A stretch of DNA of 46,272 nucleotides from Gemmatimonadota bacterium (GTDB taxonomy: Bacteria > JAAXHH01), in the NCBI GenBank assembly GCA_009835325.1, contig VXWP01000037.1, positions 1 to 46,272 on the forward strand, in the 5' to 3' direction. The translations under genes were made by a program, and so were the position numbers. The notes beneath the pieces are model-generated. The model saw only the letters and a list, made by a program, of their open reading frames with translations. It searched no databases and was not told the DNA's origin. Each line of letters begins with the position of its first letter. The first letter of the stretch is position 1. Positions 33,241-43,451 of the stretch are shown in pieces.

Positions 33241-33804
33241 ATGCGCGGAAAAACATCTTCCATGCTGACCGTATTTCTGGTACCGGGCGCCGTCATGCTG
33301 GGCGCCCTTCTACCCGAAGCAGCCGTTCCGGACGCCGCCGCAGCGGCCGCCAGCCCGGTTTCGACGGCCGCGAGCACGATCGACGACGCGGCCGCCAGCC
33401 CGCAATCCGAGGCCGGGTCGCTCGATATCCAGGGCGCCTGGAAACCGGAATCGTACCGGCTCAAATCCGGACCGGTCCACGAGGTGACCGGCCTGATCGC
33501 CTTCACCGAGAAGGACTGGTCGGTCCTCTTCTTCATCGTGACCGACGAGGGCCCGCGGAGGGGATCCGGCGAGGGCGGCACCTACACGCTGGAAGGGGAC
33601 AAGCTGACTTTCCGCCACCTGTACAACCTCTCCGGCGGCCACGCCGTCGACGGTTTCGAGGCCAGCGAGCTTTCGATGAGGGTGAGGCCGGCGGACGCCG
33701 ATGACGCGCCTGCCGAGCCCTGCACCATCACGATAGAGGAAGATCTCCTGACCATCTTCTTCCCCAGCGGAAACGAGATGACCTTCCGCCGCAGTTCCCG
33801 TTGA
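33241..33804 (+). CDS. Secreted protein of unknown function, lipocalin-like beta-rich domain
   Basis: A 187-residue protein with a signal peptide (TVFLVPGAVMLGALLPEAA), an Ala/Ser-rich low-complexity stretch of about 35 residues, then a compact beta-rich domain beginning LDIQGAWKPESYRLKSG. The domain start (x-G-x-W...S) and the series of short strands (GGTYTLEGDKLTFRH, CTITIEEDLLTIFFPSGNE) recall lipocalin-like ligand-binding domains. I do not recognise the specific family. ATG 33241 has GAGGAAAAC upstream. It closes the catabolic cluster; a 222-bp gap follows before rpiA. It could be a periplasmic binding or stress protein linked to the pathway, but that is only position-based. Confidence 0.7.
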   Translation: MRGKTSSMLTVFLVPGAVMLGALLPEAAVPDAAAAAASPVSTAASTIDDAAASPQSEAGSLDIQGAWKPESYRLKSGPVHEVTGLIAFTEKDWSVLFFIVTDEGPRRGSGEGGTYTLEGDKLTFRHLYNLSGGHAVDGFEASELSMRVRPADADDAPAEPCTITIEEDLLTIFFPSGNEMTFRRSSR

Positions 33805-33953
33805 AGTGGGGGCCGTCCCACGCCGGCGGGCGAATCCTGCTGCCGGACCGTTCCACGATCTGCGCCAGCCGTCCCACGCTCCGGTCCCACATGTGCCCAA
33901 CTCTCGCGGCCCGCGCAGACTTCCGGATACGTGCGCTTAAGGACCGGAATCAG

Positions 33954-33983
33954 TTGACTTGATCGGGTGATCCGGCTTATCTT
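33954..33983 (+). promoter_or_regulatory. Candidate promoter for rpiA-ccmF
   Basis: TTGACT (33954-33959) and TATCTT (33978-33983) are spaced by 18 bp in the intergenic region before rpiA. They match the -35 consensus in five of six and the -10 in four of six positions. The expected transcript start is about 35-40 bp before the rpiA ATG. Confidence 0.45.
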
Positions 33984-34026
33984 TGGACGCTGTCATAGAG
34001 CCGGATCGATACCCGGAAACCAGTAC

Positions 34027-34745
34027 ATGCCATCCGAAGACCTCACCCGAGACATGAAGAGAACCGTCGGCATCGAGGCCGCCCGTATGGTCGGCCCGGG
34101 CAACGTGGTCGGGCTGGGCACCGGATCGACGGCGGAGTTTATGATCGAGGAGCTGGGTCGCCGCGTGCGGGAGGAGCGGCTGGACATCGTCGGCATCCCC
34201 ACCTCCTTCGACGCGTCGGTGTTGGCCCGCGGGAACGGCATCCCGGCGGGCACGCTGGACGACGTGGACCGGGTCGACATCGCCGTGGACGGCGCGGACG
34301 AGGTCGATCCCGCGATGAACCTGATCAAGGGCCGGGGTGCCGCCCACCTGCGGGAAAAGATCGTGGACGGCATGGCCGAACGGTTCATCGTCATCGTGGA
34401 CGAATCGAAACTGGTCGAACGGTTGGGTACGAAAAGCCCCGTGCCGCTGGAGGTCCTGCCCATGGCCGTCCGGCCCGTCATGCGCGCGGTCGAAGCCCTG
34501 GGCGGGGAACCCGTGCTCCGGATGGCGGTCCACAAGGACGGACCGGTCATCACGGACCAGGGGAACATGGTGGTGGACGCCCGTTTCGACGGGATCGACG
34601 ACCCCGGTGAGATGGAACGCGCGCTCAATAACGTACCCGGCATCCTGGAGAACGGCCTCTTCGTCGGACTGGCGACCGAGGTCCTCGTCGGGAGGATATC
34701 CGGCGAAGGCAACATCGAAGTGGAAAGAAGAACACGAGCCCGTAA

Positions 34746-34749
<4 letters not shown>
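34027..34749 (+). CDS. rpiA: Ribose-5-phosphate isomerase A
   Basis: A 240-residue cytoplasmic enzyme interconverting ribose 5-phosphate and ribulose 5-phosphate in the pentose phosphate pathway. Motifs are [10 protein letters not shown] (29-38), [10 protein letters not shown] (86-95) with the catalytic-site Asp residues, [11 protein letters not shown] (101-111) with the general-base Glu and a substrate Lys, and [17 protein letters not shown] 34027 is chosen to match RpiA length; an in-frame start at 33967 would lie in the promoter region. Its last four bases overlap the ccmF start (ATGA), so the two are translationally coupled. Confidence 0.95.
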
Positions 34750-36713
<1,964 letters not shown>

Positions 36714-37268
36714 CCGCGTCGCAGTTTGAGATACGACAACCCGGATGATGCACCGGTAGCTATATATTGTAATACCAGATTGGGTAACTCGATAAGCAGG
36801 ATGGGGGCGCTCGGGAGGAAGAACGGGCGCATTGGAACACGGATTTCACAAGCAAAACGCATGACCGACACCGTTCCTGGCGAACAGGTGGAATCAGAAT
36901 CAGTTCAACTTCAGATTTTACTTTGATGAATTATGCACGCACTTTCCCGGCGCCGAAAGGCGAAGGAACTTTCTGAGCGGATATCACTGCAAACGCTTGA
37001 CGGCAGATCGTCGGGAATACGCGCATAAACGCCCCTTCGGTGGAACGGTTCGAAAGATGCGGGTGCCATCCCTTCCTCGCCCGTAAGCAGAACGCCCCTG
37101 CCGGCGAAAGCCGACCCGGTCACCATCCGGTCCGGCGGCCAGCTTATCGACATTAATCCCGGGCTCGACGCCACTGCTCGACGCCACCGCGCTCGACGCC
37201 ACCGCGCTCGACGCCACCGCGCTCGACGCCACTAAAGGGATAAGCTGCTCTATCGCAGGGGGTGTTGT
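36714..37268. other. Long intergenic region upstream of rny with small hairpins
   Basis: This is 555 bp without a supportable gene. The first ~240 bp are AT-richer than the surroundings. Then come two perfect 12-nt hairpins with GAAA tetraloops, CGCC-GAAA-GGCG (36951-36962) and CGGC-GAAA-GCCG (37102-37113), plus GACG-N6-CGTC near 37000. Finally, a 15-bp tandem repeat (37163-37233) ends 35 bp before the rny start. The layout could be a structured RNA leader, but no known riboswitch or ncRNA class was recognised. Short frames here (such as one encoding ASSAV repeats on the minus strand) have no ribosome binding site and were rejected. Confidence 0.45.
37163..37233. repeat. 15-bp tandem repeat upstream of rny
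   Basis: Three full identical units GCTCGACGCCACCGC (37176-37220) are flanked on each side by a 13-bp truncated unit ending in ACT (37163-37175 and 37221-37233). There are five units in all with almost no divergence. It lies in the rny leader. Confidence 0.95.
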
Positions 37269-38948
37269 ATGGAATTCCCATTGGAAAACCTGAACGGGTT
37301 ATTGCTGCCCCTGGCCGCGCTGACCGTGTTTTCCGCTCTCGTCGGGCTGGTCATCGGCATGCTCTGGCGGCGCAGCAAAGCCGGCGAAATGGAGGAAAAG
37401 GCCCAGAAGCGCGCCCAGCGCCTTTTCAAGGAAATGGAAGTTCAGCGCCGGGCGGAGATGCTGGAGGAGAAGAGAAAGTGGCACGACGCGCGGGAGGCCC
37501 AGGAGGCGGAAATCAACAGTAGGCAGTCCGCCCTGGTGAGCCAGGAGCAGGATATGATGGACCGGGAGAAAGAGTGCGAGCAGCGGTATGACAACCTGAA
37601 GGACCGCGAAGATCAGACCAGCCTGCGGGAAGACGAACTGGAAAAGTCGGAAGAGAGGCTGAACGCGCAGGAAGTCCGCCTGAAGGAATCGGCCTCGGAA
37701 TACCGAAACCGGCTGGAATCCCTGGCCCGGCTGACCTCCGAGGAAGCCAAGCAGCAGCTCCACGGCGAACTCATCCGCGACGTGAAGCAGGAAGCCGAGC
37801 ACCAGGTAAGGGACATACTGAAAACCGCGCAGACCAATGCCAACCGGGAAGCGAGACAGATCGTCACGCTGGCGATCAGCCGGTGCGCGGTGGATCAGTC
37901 CACGCAGACCAGCGTCGCGGTGGTTCCCCTGCCCAACGACCAGATAAAGGCTCGTATCATCGGTAAAGACGGCCGCAACATCCGGACTTTCGAGGCGGCC
38001 AGCGAAGTCAAGGTAATGGTGGACGATACGCCTGAAGCCGTGGTTATCTCCTGTTTCGACCCGATTCGCCGGGAAATCGCCCGGACGGCCATGGCGGATC
38101 TCGTATCCAACGGGAAGATCACCCAGAGCCGCATCGAGGAAATCATCGGGCGGGCACGGGAACAGATCGACAGCCGCCTGCTCTCGGAAGGACAACAGGC
38201 CGTCAACGAGCTCAAACTGAAATCGATGCATCCCGAGATGATGAAACTGGTCGGCCGGCTGCGGTTCCGGTCCAGTTACGGCCAGAATGCCCTGGATCAC
38301 TCGAAGGAGGTGGCGTTCCTCACCGGGATGATGGCCGTCGAGATCGGCCTGGACGAACTGCTCGCCCGGCGCTGTGGACTCCTGCATGACGTCGGCAAGG
38401 CCCTGGACCACGAGATGGAGGGATCCCATCCGGAAATCGGCCTGGCCTTCGCGGAAAAGTACGGCGAACCCGAGGAAGTCAAGAACGCGATCATCGCCCA
38501 TCACAACGACGAGAACGAGGAAATCACCTCGCCGATCACTTTTCTGGTCGCCGCCGCGGACGCCATTTCGGGCGCCCGTCCCGGCGCCCGAAGGAATGAT
38601 CCCGAAGATTATGTCCGCAGGGTGGTGGAACTGGAAGAACTCGCCCGGTCCTTCGACGGGGTGGCTGACGCCTACGCCATCAACGCCGGCCGCGAGATCC
38701 GGGTCATGGTCCGGCCGGACCAGGTGGACGACGACCAGACGCACACGCTGGCTTCCGAAATCTCCCAGAAGATCCGCAACGACCTGACCTATCCCGGGCA
38801 CATCAAGGTGACCGTCATCCGGGAGAAGATCGCCCACAGGATGACGAACAAGCGGGACGACCAGCAGCACGGCGGACGTCGAAGGTCGTACGGACGAAAC
38901 CGGAACCGGCGTCAGGCTCCGGCGTCCAGCGGACAGGCGGCGGGATAA
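37269..38948 (+). CDS. rny: Ribonuclease Y
   Basis: A 559-residue membrane-anchored endoribonuclease that initiates mRNA decay. Domain order is an N-terminal transmembrane helix (about 11-33), a long charged coiled coil (about 35-200), a KH RNA-binding domain (230-239 IIGKDGRNIR) and an HD phosphohydrolase domain with the metal-binding pair at 373-374 (LLHDVGKALDHEMEGSHPEIG) and later AIIAHHNDENEE. A basic, low-complexity tail (GGRRRSYGRNRNRRQ) extends beyond the usual end and could contact RNA. ATG 37269 has GGGGG upstream. queG follows after 22 bp. Confidence 0.96.
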   Translation: MEFPLENLNGLLLPLAALTVFSALVGLVIGMLWRRSKAGEMEEKAQKRAQRLFKEMEVQRRAEMLEEKRKWHDAREAQEAEINSRQSALVSQEQDMMDREKECEQRYDNLKDREDQTSLREDELEKSEERLNAQEVRLKESASEYRNRLESLARLTSEEAKQQLHGELIRDVKQEAEHQVRDILKTAQTNANREARQIVTLAISRCAVDQSTQTSVAVVPLPNDQIKARIIGKDGRNIRTFEAASEVKVMVDDTPEAVVISCFDPIRREIARTAMADLVSNGKITQSRIEEIIGRAREQIDSRLLSEGQQAVNELKLKSMHPEMMKLVGRLRFRSSYGQNALDHSKEVAFLTGMMAVEIGLDELLARRCGLLHDVGKALDHEMEGSHPEIGLAFAEKYGEPEEVKNAIIAHHNDENEEITSPITFLVAAADAISGARPGARRNDPEDYVRRVVELEELARSFDGVADAYAINAGREIRVMVRPDQVDDDQTHTLASEISQKIRNDLTYPGHIKVTVIREKIAHRMTNKRDDQQHGGRRRSYGRNRNRRQAPASSGQAAG

Positions 38949-38970
38949 CCACGCCGCGCAGCGGATTCCC

Positions 38971-40119
38971 GTGTCTCTTACCGAAGAAATCAAGGCGCAT
39001 GCCGCGTCGCTCGGATTCGATCTTGCCGGCGTAACGACGGCCGATCCACCCCGCCACGGGGATTACTACGCCGAATGGGTCGAGCAGGGTCTGGGCGGCG
39101 AGATGGCCTACCTGAAACGCCAGATCGAGAAACGCCAGGATCCACGGAAAATCCTGCCGAACGCCCGGTCCCTCGTTGTGGTCGCCATGAATTACCGGTG
39201 TCCGGACCCGGATCCCGGCTCCGGCATGCAGGCCGGCACGCCAGAAAGCACCCCCCGCGGAAGAATCGCCCGGTACGCCCGGGGCGACGATTACCATGAC
39301 GTGATAAAAGAGAAGCTGCTGGCGCTGCTTCGGTTCGTGCAGGACCGGGCCGGCCGGCCCGTGGAAGGCAAGGTATACGTGGACACGGGGCCCGTGCTGG
39401 AACGCGAGTTCGCCGTCCGCGCCGGCCTGGGATGGTTCGGGAAACACACCAACCTCATCCACAAGCGCGTGGGTTCGTGGCTCCTGATCGGGGAGATCCT
39501 CCTCGACATCGAACTGAATCCGGACGGGCCTGCGGCCGATCACTGCGGCACGTGCACCCTGTGCCTCGAAGCCTGTCCCACGGACGCCATCGTCGAACCC
39601 TACGTGGTCGATTCGCGCCGCTGCATTTCCTACCACACCATAGAATTGAAGGGGGCCATTCCCCTGGAGTACCGCGCGGCGATGGGAGACCGCGTGTTCG
39701 GGTGCGACGACTGCCAGGATGTCTGTCCCTGGAACCGCAGCGCGCCCGAAACCGGCGATCCGGCCTTCGTAGCCCGTCCCTGGAACGAAATGCCGGACCT
39801 CATCGAAATGCTGGGGTTGACGCCGGAGGCGTTCAGGACCCGGTTCAAGGGCAGTCCCGTTAAACGGACGAAGCGGCGCGGCCTGCTGCGGAACACCGCC
39901 GTAGCCCTGGGCAACACGAAGGATCCCAGGGTGGTTCCCGCCCTCGCCGATTCGCTGGGCGACGACGAACCGCTGGTCCGGGGCCATGCGGCCTGGGCGC
40001 TGGGAAACGTCGGCGGCGAAAAGGCGCTGGCGGAACTGGAGAAGGCGCGGATGACCGAGGAAGATCCGTGGGTTGTCGAGGAAATTGACCGGGCGCTCGC
40101 CGAGTGCGAGGCGTCATGA
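38971..40119 (+). CDS. queG: Epoxyqueuosine reductase
   Basis: A 382-residue cobalamin- and iron-sulfur-dependent enzyme for the last step of queuosine synthesis in tRNA. VDTGPVLEREFA (137-148) carries the catalytic Asp. Two [4Fe-4S] clusters are bound by C192-x2-C195-x2-C198-x3-C202 (CGTCTLCLEACP) and C218/C245-x2-C248-x3-C252 (CDDCQDVCPWN). A C-terminal HEAT-like region (RVVPALADSLGDDEPLVRGHAAWALG) is also typical. GTG 38971 is the start; there is no strong ribosome binding site. It is probably co-transcribed with rny. An 11-bp tandem duplication spans its stop codon. Confidence 0.95.
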   Translation: MSLTEEIKAHAASLGFDLAGVTTADPPRHGDYYAEWVEQGLGGEMAYLKRQIEKRQDPRKILPNARSLVVVAMNYRCPDPDPGSGMQAGTPESTPRGRIARYARGDDYHDVIKEKLLALLRFVQDRAGRPVEGKVYVDTGPVLEREFAVRAGLGWFGKHTNLIHKRVGSWLLIGEILLDIELNPDGPAADHCGTCTLCLEACPTDAIVEPYVVDSRRCISYHTIELKGAIPLEYRAAMGDRVFGCDDCQDVCPWNRSAPETGDPAFVARPWNEMPDLIEMLGLTPEAFRTRFKGSPVKRTKRRGLLRNTAVALGNTKDPRVVPALADSLGDDEPLVRGHAAWALGNVGGEKALAELEKARMTEEDPWVVEEIDRALAECEAS

Positions 40120-40132
40120 ACGCGTCATGAAC
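40111..40132. repeat. 11-bp tandem duplication across the queG stop codon
   Basis: GCGTCATGAAC occurs twice in direct succession (40111-40121 and 40122-40132), with the TGA stop of queG inside the first copy. It is identical in both copies and so recent or selected. Confidence 0.85.
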
Positions 40133-40275
40133 GCACGCTGGCGGTGCATACTTTTTTCTAAAAGCCCTTGCCTCCCCGGAGGTTGACCATATATTTCAGG
40201 TGGCTTTGGAGGCAGTTGCCGGGCGGTAGATCGACGTCCGGCGGCTTATTCGGTATCTGAATCACCGGCACGGAT

Positions 40276-42006
40276 ATGATTAGACACCTCCCGCTCATAG
40301 GCCTTGTATTACTCATCGGTTGCGCCGCCCCCCGGACCCTTGAACCGGGTGCGCGCACCGCGCCTCCGACCGAGACGGCGGATATCGCCGGCAATACCGT
40401 AGCGGTGGAGGAACCGACCGACCCGGATCTTACCCTCGATCATGTCGCCCCGGCCGATTCCCTGGCGATGAAGGACCCGGCCAGCCTGCTTGCCGACGCC
40501 AGGATGCGTTATGACGCGGCCCTCACGGCGCTGGAGCGATCAGATACCACGGCCGCACGCGCCGCGGTCGATGAAGTGCTTGAACTGCTCGTCCTGCTGA
40601 GCGACGACCAGAAGCACGCGGCCACCCCCGCGCAGGCCGACCTCCTCAGGAAACTGGGACCGCTGGTGGACCGTATTCAGGCAAGGCGCCGCGCCGCCGC
40701 CGAAATCCGGGGTTCGATCCCCAGGGTACTCAACCGTCGCGTCACGCAACAGATCAATCTGTTTCTCAAAGACCGAAGCCTGAACATACTCAAGACCGCG
40801 TACCAGCGGTCCGGGCGCTACACCCCGATGATCCGCGAAGAACTGTCCGCCAGGGGAATGCCGCCGGAGCTTCAATGGCTTCCCATCGTCGAAAGCGGCT
40901 TCAAGCCCAGGGCCTTCTCGTGGGCGTCCGCGGCGGGCATGTGGCAGTTCATCTACGATACGGGGAAACGGTACGGACTCCAGCGGTCCGGCTGGGTAGA
41001 CGACCGCTTTGACCCCCACAAGGCCACCCCGGCGGCTCTCGCCTACCTGGGTGACCTGTACACCATGTTCGACGACTGGTTTCTCGCCATGGCGGCGTAC
41101 AACTGTGGTGAGTACCGGGTGCTCCGCGAGATCAACCGGACGGGAAACCGGGATTACTGGAAAATGCGGCTGCCCAGGGAGACCCGGAATTACGTACCCA
41201 AGTTCCTCGCGGTGCTGCATATCATCGAGAACCCGGAGAAATACGGCGTCGAATTGCCGGACACCCACGACCCCTACCTCTTCGAAGAAGTGCGCATCGA
41301 CAAGTCGGTCGCGCTGCAGCATGTCGCCGATCTGCTCGCCATGCCGCAGGACGATCTCAAGGCGCTGAACACCGACATCCGGTACGGCGTGACGCCGCCC
41401 ACCGGATTTTCGCTGCGCGTACCCCTGGGCGCGGGTTCGACCCTGCTCGGCAGTCTCGACGAGCTTCCTGAATCGAATTTCAAGCCCCCTCCCGAGGTTC
41501 GCAGGTACCGCGTGCGGCGGGGTGATACACTGGGCCACATCGCCGTTAGATTCCGGACCTCGGTCAGCAGACTGCGGAGCATGAACCGGATCCGGGGCAG
41601 CCTGATCCGCGTCGGCCAGCTCCTCCGCGTACCCGGAAGGAACTACGGTGGACAGCAATGGGCAGGGCAGACGGCTTCTTACGGTACGCCGAGGGACGCC
41701 GCTACACACACCGTGCGGCGTGGCGACTCGCTGACCCGCATCGCCCGGTATTACGGGACTTCCGTCGTGGCGCTGAAGCTGGCCAACGGATTACGTGGAG
41801 ACCTCATCCACCCAGGCCAGGTGCTTCGCCTGTCGGGAAACGGAAGCGGAACAAGCGGTGCGGTGACCTACAACATCCGGTCGGGGGATACGCTGGCGCG
41901 GATCGCCCGGGCCTTTAAGGTTACCCTCGCTGCCCTCATGCGGGCGAACCCCGATGTGCAGGCCAGGCGACTGCAAATCGGTCAACGGATCGTCATACCG
42001 GGCTGA
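40276..42006 (+). CDS. MltD-like LysM lytic transglycosylase lipoprotein
   Basis: A 576-residue envelope enzyme. It has a lipoprotein signal (LVLLIGCAAP, Cys16 acylated) and a linker with a helical stretch. The SLT domain carries catalytic E206 in WLPIVESGFKPRAFSWASAA and then AGMWQFIYDTGKRYGL and AMAAYNCGE. Three LysM peptidoglycan-binding repeats follow (about 411-453, 478-520, 531-575), each starting Y/H-x-V/I-R-x-GD-(S/T)L. It would cleave glycan strands to give 1,6-anhydro ends, in wall remodelling. ATG 40276 fits the lipoprotein signal. The 156-bp gap upstream includes CCTCC-CC-GGAGG and a run of T, possibly a terminator for rny-queG. The Rieske gene follows 17 bp downstream. Confidence 0.93.
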   Translation: MIRHLPLIGLVLLIGCAAPRTLEPGARTAPPTETADIAGNTVAVEEPTDPDLTLDHVAPADSLAMKDPASLLADARMRYDAALTALERSDTTAARAAVDEVLELLVLLSDDQKHAATPAQADLLRKLGPLVDRIQARRRAAAEIRGSIPRVLNRRVTQQINLFLKDRSLNILKTAYQRSGRYTPMIREELSARGMPPELQWLPIVESGFKPRAFSWASAAGMWQFIYDTGKRYGLQRSGWVDDRFDPHKATPAALAYLGDLYTMFDDWFLAMAAYNCGEYRVLREINRTGNRDYWKMRLPRETRNYVPKFLAVLHIIENPEKYGVELPDTHDPYLFEEVRIDKSVALQHVADLLAMPQDDLKALNTDIRYGVTPPTGFSLRVPLGAGSTLLGSLDELPESNFKPPPEVRRYRVRRGDTLGHIAVRFRTSVSRLRSMNRIRGSLIRVGQLLRVPGRNYGGQQWAGQTASYGTPRDAATHTVRRGDSLTRIARYYGTSVVALKLANGLRGDLIHPGQVLRLSGNGSGTSGAVTYNIRSGDTLARIARAFKVTLAALMRANPDVQARRLQIGQRIVIPG

Positions 42007-42023
42007 CCAAGGAGCAAGCGTAC

Positions 42024-42329
42024 ATGGGATACGTCAAGGCGGCGGAACTGGATGAGCTGAGTCCGGGCCAGATGAAGATGGTCTCGATCAGCGGGAAGGA
42101 GATCGTCCTCTGCAACGTGGACGGGAAGTACTATGCCGCCGACAATTTCTGCCCCCACATGGGCGCGCCCCTGAGCGAAGGGGAACTGGACGGCACCGAC
42201 CTCTGGTGTCCGTTCCACGGCGCGTCTTTCGATGTGACCACCGGCGACGTCCTGTCGCCTCCTGCCTACGAAAACCTCACCTGCTTCCCGGTCCGGGTGA
42301 CCGAAGAAGCCGTGGAAATAGACATCTAG
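42024..42329 (+). CDS. Rieske-type [2Fe-2S] ferredoxin
   Basis: A 101-residue soluble Rieske protein. Cluster ligands are C43-x-H45 (NFCPHMGAPL) and C62-x2-H65 (LWCPFHGASFD). The size and the FPVRVTEEAVEID end fit nirD-like and biphenyl-dioxygenase-type ferredoxins. It would shuttle electrons in the cytoplasm to an oxygenase or reductase; no partner is adjacent. ATG 42024 has AAGGAG upstream. The TAG stop is followed, in the same frame, by a second copy of the last beta strands (see the repeat at 42288-42399). Confidence 0.92.
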   Translation: MGYVKAAELDELSPGQMKMVSISGKEIVLCNVDGKYYAADNFCPHMGAPLSEGELDGTDLWCPFHGASFDVTTGDVLSPPAYENLTCFPVRVTEEAVEIDI

Positions 42330-42399
42330 CTGCCGTTCGACGGGAGGTGGCGCAACATACCGGTCCAGGTGACCGGCGACGCCGTGGAAATAGAAACCT
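42288..42399. repeat. In-frame duplication of the Rieske gene 3' end
   Basis: The 40-bp segment 42288-42327 (encoding PVRVTEEAVEID) recurs at 42360-42399 (encoding PVQVTGDAVEIET) with about seven mismatches. The copies are 72 bp apart, which keeps the frame. The second copy lies between the Rieske stop and the end of the convergent thiL gene. It is either a remnant of a second ferredoxin or a tandem duplication cut off by the TAG. Confidence 0.8.
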
Positions 42400-42404
42400 G
42401 GCCG

Positions 42405-43451
42405 TCAATCGCTGAAATGTTCGTACCCCTTCGGGCGCAGGGGCCGGGGTCCGGTCCGGTCCGTGATGGTGTACCCCCGGTCGGCGGACACGCATTCGCC
42501 AATGGGGGTCAGCGGCGTTCCGGTACGCTCCGCAAGTTCTGCTGCCAGGCGCGCCACTCCCTCCGGCGCAACGGCGTACAGCAACTCGAATTCCTCGCCG
42601 CTCTCCAGGGCCGTCCCGACGGGATCGATCCGAAGTTCCTCCATGGCCCGCCTGGTTTCCTCCGCCATGGGCAGGGCGTTTCCATCCAGGTTCAACCCTA
42701 CCCCGCTGTCCCGACCCACGTGCAGGGCGTCTGAACTGAGCCCGTCGCTCACGTCGATCATGGCGTGGACCCACCCGCTTTCAGCCAGCAGAACGCCTTC
42801 ACGGACCCTGGGAACGGGGGTGCGGTGACGGCACAACACGCCTTCGAACCGGTCCGTTGCCGGGCTCCCCGCGGCCGGCCGCTCCCGTGCCGCACGAAGC
42901 AGGCGAAGGCCGGTCTCGCTCGCGCCCAGGTGTCCGGTCACGCACAGGATATCTCCCGCCCGGGCGCCGCTGCGCCGCGTGATGTGTTCCACTGCGGCTT
43001 CTCCGCTTACCGTGATGGAGATGACGGTCGGCCCGTCCGTCGAACTCAGATCACCGCCGACGATGGACACGGGATGGCCCGCATGCCCGGCCAGTTCGTG
43101 AATCCCCGCGTACAGCGCCTCCACGTCTTCCATGGAGCGATGGGCCGGAAGGCAGAGGGTCGTCAGCGCGTGCCGGGGCACGCCGCCCATGGCCGCGATG
43201 TCGCTGAAATTGGCGGCCATGCACTTCCATCCGATCTGCCGCCAGGACGAGAAGTCCAGGTCGAAGTCCACGCCTTCCACGAAGGTGTCGGTCGTCAGCA
43301 AGGTCGTCATGCCGGGCGCGGGAGTTATGGCCGCGGCGTCATCGCCGACCCCCAACAGGACGCTCGGGTCCGACTCGGGCAGCGCGTGCCCGATCCGCCG
43401 GATCACCTCGAATTCGCCGGGAAGACCCGCGCCTTTTTTACGATGCTCCAC
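42405..43451 (-). CDS. thiL: Thiamine-monophosphate kinase
   Basis: A 348-residue enzyme of the AIR-synthase/PurM fold that phosphorylates thiamine phosphate to the active diphosphate. Landmarks are GEFEVIRRI, the acidic magnesium-binding segments LLGVGDDAAAI and TTDTFVEGVDF, AANFSDIAAMGGVP, IVGGDLSSTDG, the ISITVSGE strand, MIDVSDGLSSDALH and LESGEEFELLYAV. GTG 43451 has GGGGATG upstream and matches family starts. Its first 14 bp lie inside the end of the upstream STAND-type gene, in another frame, so translation is probably coupled. The other thi genes are not in the window. Confidence 0.95.
   Translation of the reverse strand: MEHRKKGAGLPGEFEVIRRIGHALPESDPSVLLGVGDDAAAITPAPGMTTLLTTDTFVEGVDFDLDFSSWRQIGWKCMAANFSDIAAMGGVPRHALTTLCLPAHRSMEDVEALYAGIHELAGHAGHPVSIVGGDLSSTDGPTVISITVSGEAAVEHITRRSGARAGDILCVTGHLGASETGLRLLRAARERPAAGSPATDRFEGVLCRHRTPVPRVREGVLLAESGWVHAMIDVSDGLSSDALHVGRDSGVGLNLDGNALPMAEETRRAMEELRIDPVGTALESGEEFELLYAVAPEGVARLAAELAERTGTPLTPIGECVSADRGYTITDRTGPRPLRPKGYEHFSD

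Noticed and set aside
37040-37060. Possible tRNA T-arm (GGTTCGAAA)
   Set aside because: No matching acceptor, D or anticodon arms could be laid out around it.
36984-37232. 82-residue minus-strand frame with ASSAV repeats
   Set aside because: It is the translation of the 15-bp repeat, with no ribosome binding site or recognisable domain.
37163-37233. CRISPR array
   Set aside because: The units are contiguous 15-mers without spacers and there are no cas genes.
37299-38993. Minus-strand open frame of 564 codons
   Set aside because: It is antisense to rny, which has the KH and HD domains.
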